From positions 1 to 16,860 of the forward strand of contig JAFUPG010000001.1 of assembly GCA_017481325.1 (NCBI GenBank): a DNA stretch of 16,860 nt. Direction: 5' to 3'. Below the pieces are notes generated by a model that was given only the letters and a program-made list of their open reading frames with translations, was not told the origin of the DNA and did not search any database. Positions 1 to 5,594 of the stretch are shown here, piece after piece (within the stretch, counting starts at the first letter, position 1; the number at the start of each line of letters is the position of its first letter). The translations under genes and the position numbers were made by a program. Source of the DNA: Oscillospiraceae bacterium (lineage in GTDB: Bacteria > Bacillota_A > Clostridia > Oscillospirales > Oscillospiraceae).

Positions 1-968
1 ATCTCGCCGGAATCCTCGTTACGGAACAGGGTAGAGGTCTCACCCAAACGCATGGGCAGATCCCGGTAGAACCGGGCCTTGTTCAGATAGACCTGATACT
101 GGAAGGGGCAGGTCATGGGACGGAGAGCAAAGCACTCCTTGGTATCGTCGTGGGGGTCGCCCAGGATGAACAGGCCGTCCAGGTAGTGATCCCAGTGGCC
201 GGAGATCTTGTAGAGGTCACGCTTGGCCATGAGGGGGGTCTTGGTGAGGATATAGCCACGCTTCTGCTCCTCGTCCTCGATCCAGCGCTGCAGCAGCTGG
301 ATGACTCTGGCGCCCTTGGGCAGCAGAATGGGCAGGCCCTGACCGATGACATCCACCGTGGTGAAATACTCCAGCTCACGGCCGATCTTGTTGTGGTCAC
401 GCTTGCGGGCCTCTTCCTGCTGCTGCAGGTACTGCATCAGTTCGTCCTTGCTGGGGAAGGCAACACCGTAGATACGCTGGAGCATCTTGCGGTTGGAGTC
501 GCCACGCCAGTAAGCGCCGCAGCACTGGGTCAGCTTGAAGCCGTTGTGCTTGATGCGGCCGGTGTGATCCAGGTGGGGACCGGCGCAGAGGTCGGTGAAC
601 TCGCCCTGGGTATAGAAGGAGATGACCGCATCGGCGGGCAGGTCGTTGATCAGCTCTACCTTGTAAGGCTCGCCCAGGGACTCCATGTAGGCGATGGCTT
701 CCTCACGGGGCTTCTCGCTGCGCTCCAGGCGCAGGCGCTCCTTGCAGATCTTCTTCATTTCGGCCTCAATGGCATCCAAATGCTCCTGGGTAAAGGAGAA
801 ATCGGAGTCAAAGTCGTAGTAGAAGCCGTTGTCAATGGAGGGGCCGATGGCCAGCTTGACATTGGGGTACAAACGCTTGACCGCCTGGGCCATGACATGG
901 GAGCAGGTGTGCCAATAGGTCTTGCGGAAGGCTTCGCTTTCAAAGGTGTACAGATTTTCTTCGGACAT
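1..968 (-). CDS. thrS: Threonyl-tRNA synthetase, N-terminal part (runs off window start)
   Basis: Charges tRNA-Thr with threonine in the cytoplasm. About 322 codons are visible, reading from 968 down past base 1. The start ATG (968-966) follows an AGGAGG site. The protein opens directly into the editing domain: HTCSH (H20, H24) is its HxxxH motif and CAGPH its later metal-site motif. The aminoacylation core follows from about residue 210 (ILLPKGARV), then LRPMTCPFQ, which holds the catalytic zinc cysteine, and motif 2 (RLGETSTLFRNEDSGE). The usual N-terminal TGS domain of about 60 residues is absent, and no upstream in-frame extension fits because the T-box leader ends just before the start. 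TGS-less ThrRS forms are known in some Firmicutes. The C-terminal anticodon-binding domain lies outside the window. Identity is secure. Confidence 0.96.
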   Translation of the reverse strand, partial: MSEENLYTFESEAFRKTYWHTCSHVMAQAVKRLYPNVKLAIGPSIDNGFYYDFDSDFSFTQEHLDAIEAEMKKICKERLRLERSEKPREEAIAYMESLGEPYKVELINDLPADAVISFYTQGEFTDLCAGPHLDHTGRIKHNGFKLTQCCGAYWRGDSNRKMLQRIYGVAFPSKDELMQYLQQQEEARKRDHNKIGRELEYFTTVDVIGQGLPILLPKGARVIQLLQRWIEDEEQKRGYILTKTPLMAKRDLYKISGHWDHYLDGLFILGDPHDDTKECFALRPMTCPFQYQVYLNKARFYRDLPMRLGETSTLFRNEDSGE

Positions 969-997
969 GATGGTTTCCTCCTTAAAGTAATGAGGGG

Positions 998-1243
998 CAA
1001 AAAAGACTCACCCCTGATCATTCAGGGGTGAGAGTAAAATCCCACGGTTCCACCCTGCTTGCAGCCAGGACCGGCTGCCGCTCGTAGGCGCTTTAACGGG
1101 CGCACCCGTCCTCCCCTACTGCAGCGTTCAGGGAGGCAGCTCAGAAGCGGTATCCCGGCGAAGACCTTACAGGAGCTCGCACCGACCGCTCCCTCTCTGG
1201 CTAAGGCCATTTTCGCCGTGACTCTTCGTCACAGCCATTTTTC
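998..1243 (-). promoter_or_regulatory. T-box riboswitch leader of thrS
   Basis: Read on the minus strand, this leader carries the hallmark T-box sequence AGGGTGGAACCGTGGGA (about 1057-1041). It is followed by a strong terminator and preceded by a Stem I with an AGAGAGG-type segment and a GGTGCGAG distal-loop motif. A G-rich stem III region (AGTAGGGGAGGACGGG..CCCGTTAA) is also present. Uncharged tRNA is expected to pair with the specifier codon and with the TGGA bulge, stabilising the antiterminator and switching thrS on. A candidate Thr specifier, ACC, sits at 1151-1149 within GATACCGCTTC; I assign this triplet with low confidence because I could not fold the RNA. A further small hairpin (GTGAC/GTCAC) lies near the 5' end. 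Confidence 0.93.
999..1032 (-). terminator. T-box intrinsic terminator upstream of thrS
   Basis: An 11-bp perfect stem (CTCACCCCTGA / TCAGGGGTGAG, arms 1032-1022 and 1017-1007) with a 4-nt loop is followed by TCTTTTTT on the minus strand. It lies between the T-box sequence and the thrS ribosome binding site, where T-box attenuators terminate. Confidence 0.93.
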
Positions 1244-1249
1244 AACCCA

Positions 1250-1278
1250 AATATAGCACTTTTTTGCCCGGTTGTCAA
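1250..1278 (-). promoter_or_regulatory. SigA-type promoter of thrS
   Basis: On the minus strand, TTGACA (1278-1273), a 17-nt spacer and TATATT (1255-1250). Transcription is predicted to start near 1243, just before the T-box leader. The -10 lies in a GTGCTATATT context. Confidence 0.9.
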
Positions 1279-1298
1279 TTGGTTTCTTTTTATGTGTG

Positions 1299-1332
1299 TT
1301 ATGTTAACCATTCAGTCATTATGTTAACCATT
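1299..1332. repeat. Two direct copies of a 14-nt motif upstream of thrS promoter
   Basis: TTATGTTAACCATT occurs at 1299-1312 and again at 1319-1332, exactly 20 bp apart (about two helical turns). The copies lie 20-55 bp upstream of the thrS -35 and about 120 bp upstream of the -35 of the divergent cell-wall gene. The core GTTAAC is itself palindromic. This could be a tandem regulator site. The rest of this intergenic region (1333-1450) is AT-rich, and I see nothing assignable in it. Confidence 0.5.
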
Positions 1333-1453
1333 TTGTAATTATTTTACTAGATATTGTGTTTCGAATCCCTAAATATTCGTGCATTTAGTCAAAGCGCTGC
1401 GTTTACATAATTTATTAAAAAGTTTGTAATATTCGGAAAAATCAGAAAAAAGC

Positions 1454-1481
1454 TTGACAAATCTTGAAAAAATGTTATAAT
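1454..1481 (+). promoter_or_regulatory. SigA-type promoter of the 3D-domain protein gene
   Basis: TTGACA (1454-1459), a 16-nt spacer and TATAAT (1476-1481). The predicted start is near 1488, giving a leader of about 67 nt. That leader holds two small hairpins: TGTTAC/GTAACA at 1490-1507 and GTTTCA/TGAAAC at 1511-1527. It is too short for a known c-di-AMP (ydaO) riboswitch, which often precedes cell-wall 3D-domain genes. Confidence 0.9.
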
Positions 1482-1554
1482 TGTCCCACTGTTACAATAA
1501 AGTAACAATAGTTTCATGCGTTGAAACCAAAACAAAGGAAAGGAGGATACTCTT

Positions 1555-2670
1555 ATGCACAGTACAGAGAACCGAAGCAAAAAGCATGGCAGCATGATTT
1601 CAAGAGCCCTGGCCCTCGTCGTTATGGCGGCATTGATCATTGGCACTTTGTCCCTGACCGTCTTTGCGCAGAACAGTTATATCATCACCGACGGCGATGA
1701 TGTGACCGTACATAAATCCTATAGTGACGACCCTGACGTAGTTTTGGATGAAGTGGGTATCGAGCTGAGCGAAGAGGATACCTACACCACCACTTATAAC
1801 GACGGCGTCAGCCGCATTGACATCCAGCGCATGCAGATGGTTACTGTCCTCTACCGTGGCGAGAACCGTGTGGTCGGCACTTACGGCGAGACCGTAGAAG
1901 AGCTTCTGGCCCGAATGGACATCCTCTTGGAGGAGGGCGAAGCCCTTTCCTGCAAGGCCAAGGATCTGACCTACGACGGCATGGTCATCGAGATCGTCCG
2001 CCGCAGCATTGAGATCGTCACCTACGAAGAAACCATTCCCTGCCAGGTCAACACCTTCGAAGACCCCACCCTGGAGCCCGGCGAAGAGATCGTTCTGGTG
2101 GAGGGCGCTGACGGCGCCATGGAGTACACCGCCCAGATCACCTACGAAAACGGTGTGGAGACCTCTCGCATTATCATGAAAGAGACACTGCTCTCCGAGC
2201 CCGTGACCCGGCTTGTGGTCTGCGGCCCCAGACGTCAGATCGACGAACAGCCTGCCCTCTCCGACATTCAGGTCGCCTTCCCCGTTGACCCCGAGAATGG
2301 CGGGGAGCAGACCTCCATCGTCACCGAAACCATCTCCGACGGCGTGATCACCACCGCCAACGGCACCACCTACGAGTACTACGACACCCTCACCGTCACC
2401 TGTACCGCTTACTCCTGCGAAGGCTACGAAGGCATCACCGCCATCGGCACGCTGGCCCGAGTGGGCGCTGTGGCAGTAGACCCCAGATACATCCCCCTGG
2501 GCACCAAGATGTACATCGTCTCCAACGACGGTCAGTACGTCTACGGCTACTGCGTGGCAGAAGACACCGGTGGCCTGATCAAGGGCTACAAGATCGACCT
2601 GTATTTCGACACGGTCGCTGAGTGTTGGGAATTCGGTGTTCGCACTTGTACCGTATATGTGCTTCGATAA
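1555..2670 (+). CDS. Secreted cell-wall protein with DUF348, G5 and C-terminal 3D domain (YabE-like)
   Basis: A 371-residue exported protein, probably a cell-wall hydrolase related to Bacillus YabE and to resuscitation-promoting-factor-like stationary-phase proteins. A basic N-terminus (RSKKH) precedes a hydrophobic segment at about residues 15-38, a signal peptide or anchor ending near VFAQN. Two DUF348-like repeats follow (about 46-77 and 95-150), then a G5-like domain (about 152-226). The C-terminal 3D domain (about 279-371) has its acidic residues in AVDPRYIPLG (D309), AEDTGG (D337) and KIDLYFD (D348, D352), the lytic-transglycosylase-like fold seen in YocH and MltA. The start is set by GGAGG 8-13 bases before the ATG. 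The next gene is rsmA, repeating the yabE-ksgA neighbourhood of Bacillus, but without the intervening rnmV gene. Enzymatic activity is inferred, not shown. Confidence 0.9.
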   Translation: MHSTENRSKKHGSMISRALALVVMAALIIGTLSLTVFAQNSYIITDGDDVTVHKSYSDDPDVVLDEVGIELSEEDTYTTTYNDGVSRIDIQRMQMVTVLYRGENRVVGTYGETVEELLARMDILLEEGEALSCKAKDLTYDGMVIEIVRRSIEIVTYEETIPCQVNTFEDPTLEPGEEIVLVEGADGAMEYTAQITYENGVETSRIIMKETLLSEPVTRLVVCGPRRQIDEQPALSDIQVAFPVDPENGGEQTSIVTETISDGVITTANGTTYEYYDTLTVTCTAYSCEGYEGITAIGTLARVGAVAVDPRYIPLGTKMYIVSNDGQYVYGYCVAEDTGGLIKGYKIDLYFDTVAECWEFGVRTCTVYVLR

Positions 2671-2673
2671 GGA

Positions 2674-2702
2674 TTGCAAAATTGCTCCTTCTCTGCTAAA
2701 AT
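2674..2702 (+). promoter_or_regulatory. Possible internal promoter for rsmA inside the terminator hairpin
   Basis: TTGCAA (2674-2679), a 17-nt spacer and TAAAAT (2697-2702) match SigA sites at 4/6 and 5/6 positions. The -10 falls in the loop of the hairpin at 2684-2717, so a transcript starting near 2709 would lack the left arm. This is prediction from consensus only. Confidence 0.45.
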
Positions 2703-2724
2703 AGGCAGAGAAGGAGCTGTTTTT
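2684..2724 (+). terminator. Terminator-like hairpin whose right arm contains the rsmA ribosome binding site
   Basis: A perfect 13-bp stem (GCTCCTTCTCTGC at 2684-2696 with GCAGAGAAGGAGC at 2705-2717) has an 8-nt loop and is followed by TGTTTTTA. It follows the 3D-protein stop codon by 13 nt and would end that transcript. The AAGGAG used by rsmA (2711-2716) is inside the right arm, so read-through RNA would hide it. Confidence 0.8.
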
Positions 2725-3585
2725 ATGATCAACGTGACAAATCCCACCGTAATGAAGGAGCTTTTGGCTCGTTACGGTTTCCATTTTTCCAAATCCAAGG
2801 GACAGAATTTCCTCACCCAGCGCTGGGTTCCCCAGCGGATCGCCGAGGAGAGCGGTGTGGATGAGGGCTGCGGCGTAGTGGAGATCGGCCCCGGCTTCGG
2901 TCCTCTGACCCAGGAGCTGTGCCTTCGGGCAGGCAAGGTGATCGCCCTGGAGGTAGACACCACTTTAAAACCCGTGTTGGCTGAAACCGTCGGGGAATTT
3001 GACAATCTGGAGATCATTTTCACCGACGCCATGAAGGCAGACCTACCCCAATTGATCGAGGAAAAGCTTCCCGGTCTGAAGCCCATGGCCTGCGCCAATC
3101 TGCCCTATTATATTACCTCCCCCGTGCTGACCAAGCTGTTGGAGAGCCGCTGCTTCTCCTCGGTGACGGTGATGGTGCAGAAAGAGGTGGCACAGCGGAT
3201 CTGCAGCAAGGCCGGCAGCAGCGACTACTCCGCCTTTACGGTATTTTGCAACTACTATGCCCAGCCCAAGCTGCTTTTTGATGTGCCGCCCAACTGCTTT
3301 ATGCCCCAGCCCAAGGTGACCAGCGCTGTGCTGACATTGAAAATGCGCTCGGAGCCGGTAGCGGAGATTTTAGACGAGGGGCTGTTTTTCCGGGTGGTAC
3401 GGGCGGCCTTTGCCCAGCGGCGAAAGACCCTCTTAAATGCACTGGCCTCCGGTCTGGGCGGCATGAGCAAGGAGGATCTGACTGCCGTACTGGAAAGCTG
3501 TGGCGTCTCCCCCACCGTCCGTGGGGAAACCCTGGATATCCCCGCCTTCGCCGCCATCGCAAACGCCATCCATGCCGTTCGCTAA
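2725..3585 (+). CDS. rsmA: 16S rRNA (adenine(1518)-N6/adenine(1519)-N6)-dimethyltransferase RsmA/KsgA
   Basis: Dimethylates the two adjacent adenines in the 3'-terminal hairpin of 16S rRNA, using S-adenosylmethionine, late in 30S assembly; its loss gives kasugamycin resistance. The protein has 286 residues, a normal length. Visible motifs are SKGQNFL (24-30) near the N-terminus, the SAM-binding VVEIGPGFGPLT (51-62), the acidic ribose contact LEVD (75-78), and the catalytic NLPYY (125-129). The C-terminal part carries the family's RRKTLLNAL. The reading frame is open back to a TTG at 2674, but the ATG at 2725 is chosen because AAGGAG lies 8 nt before it and the N-terminus then matches the family. 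It sits downstream of the 3D-domain gene, with a hairpin between that may uncouple their expression. Confidence 0.96.
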   Translation: MINVTNPTVMKELLARYGFHFSKSKGQNFLTQRWVPQRIAEESGVDEGCGVVEIGPGFGPLTQELCLRAGKVIALEVDTTLKPVLAETVGEFDNLEIIFTDAMKADLPQLIEEKLPGLKPMACANLPYYITSPVLTKLLESRCFSSVTVMVQKEVAQRICSKAGSSDYSAFTVFCNYYAQPKLLFDVPPNCFMPQPKVTSAVLTLKMRSEPVAEILDEGLFFRVVRAAFAQRRKTLLNALASGLGGMSKEDLTAVLESCGVSPTVRGETLDIPAFAAIANAIHAVR

Positions 3586-3751
3586 AGGTCGATTTACCGC
3601 AGCATCTTAATGCTGCAAACTAATAACTAATAGCTAATAACTAAGAACTGAGGTGTGCCTTCGGCACGGATTTAAATTCATCGGCGAAGCCGATACCTCA
3701 GTTATTCACTATTAGTCGTTAGTTATTAGTTTCTAAGATAAATTGACCTTT
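3584..3751. repeat. 168-bp palindromic, MITE-like element with nested hairpins
   Basis: The ends are imperfect inverted repeats: AAAGGTCGATTTACC on the left and, read in reverse, AAAGGTCAATTTATC on the right. Inside are 38-nt arms at 3617-3654 and 3695-3732 that pair with 7 mismatches; both begin AAACTAATAACTAA and end AACTGAGGT. The centre holds two short hairpins, GTGCC-TTC-GGCAC (3655-3667) and ATCGGC-GAA-GCCGAT (3680-3694), around a palindromic ATTTAAAT. The left side also has a 7-bp hairpin (GCAGCAT/ATGCTGC, 3599-3616). It encodes nothing visible. The left end overlaps the last two bases of the rsmA stop codon. It may be a non-autonomous mobile element or a folded RNA/terminator. No clear promoter for the next gene was found here. 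Confidence 0.75.
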
Positions 3752-3797
3752 CCCGCTTTGCGACTTTACCGAATCATCATCTTACAGGAGAGATCAC

Positions 3798-4478
3798 ATG
3801 AGTTTTCAAACCCTATTATTGGATTTAGACGATACCATTTTAGACTTTGGAGCAGCAGAACGTGCCGCCATCTCCAGAACCTTCCGGGAGATCGGCTTGG
3901 AGCCCACAGAAGCGCTGCTGCGGCGCTACAGCGAGATCAATGAATCCCAGTGGGAGGCCATGGAACGGGGCGAGATCGACCGTGCCACGGTGCTGATCCG
4001 CCGTTTTGATATTTTCTTTGAAGAACTGGGCATGGAGGCAGACTCCCGTGCCGTGGAAGATCGCTACCGCAGCTATCTGGGCGTGGGACACTACTTTGTG
4101 GAGGGTGCGGAGGCGCTGCTGGAGTATCTCTCCGGGAAATACGACCTGTATCTGGCCTCCAACGGTGTGGCAGAGACCCAGTACTCCCGTCTGGCCAGTG
4201 CCGGCATCAGCCATTATTTCAAAGAGATCTTCATCTCCGAGACCACCGGCTACCACAAACCGGAGAAGGAGTATTTCGACTACTGCTTCGCCCGGATCGA
4301 AAACTTTGACCCCGAAAAGACCCTGATGATCGGCGACAGCCTTACCGGCGATATCCGTGGCGGCATCAATGCCGGAATCCGCACCTGCTGGGTCAATCTC
4401 AAGGGAAAAGCTCGCCGTGCAGACATCCTTCCGGACTACGAAGTCCATAGTCTGAAGGAGCTCATGGAGCTGCTGTAA
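3798..4478 (+). CDS. HAD-superfamily hydrolase, YjjG/YfnB-type noncanonical pyrimidine nucleotidase
   Basis: A 226-residue HAD phosphatase. The YjjG family removes phosphate from nucleoside monophosphates, including noncanonical pyrimidine nucleotides, and is thought to cleanse the nucleotide pool. All four HAD motifs are present: DLDDT (D9 nucleophile, D11 acid/base), SN at 121-122, K154 in GYHKPEKEYF, and GDSLTGD (D180, D185). The helical cap lies between motifs I and II, as expected for subclass I. The start ATG has AGGAG 8-12 bases upstream. The gene stands alone between the palindromic element and the tRNA, and no strong terminator follows it, only AT-rich sequence. The fold and phosphatase class are secure; the substrate is inferred from family resemblance. 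Confidence 0.88.
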   Translation: MSFQTLLLDLDDTILDFGAAERAAISRTFREIGLEPTEALLRRYSEINESQWEAMERGEIDRATVLIRRFDIFFEELGMEADSRAVEDRYRSYLGVGHYFVEGAEALLEYLSGKYDLYLASNGVAETQYSRLASAGISHYFKEIFISETTGYHKPEKEYFDYCFARIENFDPEKTLMIGDSLTGDIRGGINAGIRTCWVNLKGKARRADILPDYEVHSLKELMELL

Positions 4479-4518
4479 AAATAAATTCGAAAATTTATAA
4501 AAAATTATAAAAAAGACC

Positions 4519-4546
4519 TTGACATTTTCAAAAAAACGCATATAAT
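4519..4546 (+). promoter_or_regulatory. Consensus SigA promoter of tRNA-Gln
   Basis: TTGACA (4519-4524), a 16-nt spacer and TATAAT (4541-4546): exact consensus hexamers, as often seen for stable RNA genes. Predicted start is near 4553, about 22 nt before the mature tRNA 5' end. Confidence 0.92.
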
Positions 4547-4574
4547 AAATCATGCGTTTCGGCGCAAGGCAAAT

Positions 4575-4648
4575 AGCGGGTTTGTGTAACGGTAGCACAC
4601 CGGACTCTGACTCCGTTTGTGAGGGTTCGAATCCTTCACCCGCTGCCA
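4575..4648 (+). tRNA. tRNA-Gln (anticodon CTG)
   Basis: A 74-nt tRNA with encoded CCA. The acceptor stem is AGCGGGT/ACCCGCT with discriminator G. The D arm is GTGT-AACGGTA-GCAC, the anticodon arm CCGGA-CTCTGAC-TCCGT with CTG at 4607-4609 (reads CAG), and the T arm GAGGG-TTCGAAT-CCTTC. The first anticodon-stem pair (C27/T43) is a mismatch. Only one isoacceptor is present, and it has its own promoter and terminator, so it is a single-gene unit. Confidence 0.95.
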
Positions 4649-4689
4649 TGAAAAAGACTCTGATTGCGATGCAATCAGAGTCTTTTTCA
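4649..4689 (+). terminator. Terminator of tRNA-Gln
   Basis: A near-maximal 19-bp perfect stem (arms 4649-4667 and 4671-4689, GACTCTGATTGC/GCAATCAGAGTC core) with a 3-nt GAT loop and A-tract/T-tract ends, starting right after the tRNA CCA. It would work in both directions. Confidence 0.93.
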
Positions 4690-4690
4690 A

Positions 4691-4857
4691 TGATATCCGT
4701 TCCCTGTGGTTACGGGTGATATATCTTCGATATGATATCCACCTTTGGTGGGTGATATATGCCTTTGGCATATAGGGAACGGATTTTATATCATATTTGC
4801 AAAGCAAATATTTCACACGGCAAAGCCGTATATCATATTGTGTAAGCGATATATCAT
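4691..4857. repeat. Array of seven small hairpins with TGATAT/TATCA linkers
   Basis: An outer inverted repeat ATCCGTTCCCT (4695-4705) / AGGGAACGGAT (4774-4784) encloses ATATC-TTC-GATAT (4721-4733), CCACC-TTT-GGTGG (4739-4751) and ATATGCC-TTT-GGCATAT (4757-4773). Outside it follow ATATTTGC-AAA-GCAAATAT (4793-4811), ACGGC-AAA-GCCGT (4817-4829) and ATATTGT-GTAA-GCGATAT (4835-4852, two G-U pairs). Units are joined by TGATAT in the first half and by TATCA or TTTCA in the second, so linker orientation flips. Nearly all loops are 3 nt. It fills the gap between the tRNA terminator and the methyltransferase gene. No coding potential and no clear promoter are visible. Confidence 0.8.
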
Positions 4858-4904
4858 TTCTGTTAATTCCACACACCACCATCTGCAAGCAAGGAGCTTC
4901 TTCT

Positions 4905-5450
4905 ATGAAAGTCATTCTTGGGGCGGGGAGAACTGTCCTGCCCGGGTGGGTCAGCACCCAGGAAGCGGAGCTGAACCTTTTGAATATTGCCGATTTTCAG
5001 CGCTTGTTTTCCCGTGAAAAGCCCACCGCTTTTCTGGCAGAGCACGTCTGGGAGCACATGAGCTATGAAGAGGGCTGTCAGGCGGCGAAGAACTGCTTTG
5101 ACTTTTTAGCCGAGGGCGGATATTTGAGAGTTGCGGTTCCCGACGGGAATTTCCGCAATGAATGGTATCAGAACATGGTGAAGGTAGGGGGAAACGGCGA
5201 TCCGACCCATCCTGCCTATACCCACAAAATCGTCTACGATTATCGCCGCTTCGCTGAGGTCTTTTTGCAGGCCGGATTCGAAGTGGAGCTTCTGGAGTGG
5301 TGCGACGAAGAAGGCCAGTTCCACTACCGTGCATGGAACGAGGCCGACGGCAGGATCGGCAGATCGCTGCGCTTTGACACTCGCAACCGGGACGGCAAGC
5401 TGGGCATGGTTTCCATTATTCTGGATGCAAAAAAGCCTGTCATACGATAA
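4905..5450 (+). CDS. Small predicted SAM-dependent methyltransferase (COG4627-like)
   Basis: A 181-residue protein resembling the compact 'predicted SAM-dependent methyltransferase' group. The glycine-rich loop is at the extreme N-terminus (ILGAGRTVLPGW, 4-15), followed by the acidic/His segment AEHVWEHMSYEE (45-56), the strand-turn GGYLRVAVPDG (71-81), and a C-terminal region with YDYRRFAEVFLQAGF (111-125). Compared with full class I methyltransferases, the part between motif I and the HVWEH segment is very short. The frame is open back to 4797, but the ATG at 4905 is chosen because AAGGAG lies 9-14 bases before it and because the upstream codons run through the hairpin array. A strong terminator follows directly. 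Substrate unknown; a cell-surface or glycan context is often seen for relatives, but nothing here shows it. Confidence 0.78.
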   Translation: MKVILGAGRTVLPGWVSTQEAELNLLNIADFQRLFSREKPTAFLAEHVWEHMSYEEGCQAAKNCFDFLAEGGYLRVAVPDGNFRNEWYQNMVKVGGNGDPTHPAYTHKIVYDYRRFAEVFLQAGFEVELLEWCDEEGQFHYRAWNEADGRIGRSLRFDTRNRDGKLGMVSIILDAKKPVIR

Positions 5451-5454
5451 AAGC

Positions 5455-5497
5455 ATCGGGACCGACGCTCCTTTGAGGCGGTCCCGATTTTTATTTC
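5455..5497 (+). terminator. Terminator after the methyltransferase gene
   Basis: A 10-bp perfect stem ATCGGGACCG (5455-5464) / CGGTCCCGAT (5479-5488), with a small inner CTC/GAG pairing, is followed by TTTTTATTT. It begins 5 nt after the stop codon. Confidence 0.93.
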
Positions 5498-5523
5498 AGG
5501 ATTTTGCACGTCCTATTTGATTA

Positions 5524-5553
5524 TTGACAGAAAATATGATATGCTGTTATAAA
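5524..5553 (+). promoter_or_regulatory. Promoter of the acyltransferase-amidohydrolase-DUF3810-MFS operon
   Basis: TTGACA (5524-5529), an 18-nt spacer and TATAAA (5548-5553), placed between the preceding terminator and the first gene. The predicted start is near 5560, about 35 nt before the first ATG. Confidence 0.75.
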
Positions 5554-5594
5554 CAGAAGTGTGCCCTGATGCACCGGAGGGAAGGAGAAACGCT

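Noticed and set aside
150..1031. Long plus-strand open frame (293 codons) antisense to thrS
   Set aside because: It is the mirror of a strongly conserved synthetase frame and lies partly over the T-box; its composition (GV, L, Q, H repeats) is typical of an antisense shadow, and no ribosome binding site precedes it.
1333..1554. c-di-AMP (ydaO-type) riboswitch before the 3D-domain gene
   Set aside because: Such riboswitches often precede cell-wall 3D genes, but the promoter at 1454-1481 leaves only about 67 nt of leader with two tiny hairpins, and the conserved ydaO core is not visible.
1600..2784. Minus-strand open frame of 394 codons opposite the 3D-domain gene
   Set aside because: It covers a gene with clear DUF348/G5/3D motifs plus the rsmA start and has no plausible start signal; a shadow frame.
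4478..4518. Terminator after the HAD nucleotidase gene
   Set aside because: Only short AT-only pairings (AAATT/AATTT) are present; there is no GC stem, so I do not call a terminator.
3600..4860. CRISPR array
   Set aside because: The repeated sequences are hairpin units of unequal length with short linkers, not identical 24-40 bp repeats with unique spacers, and no cas genes are present.
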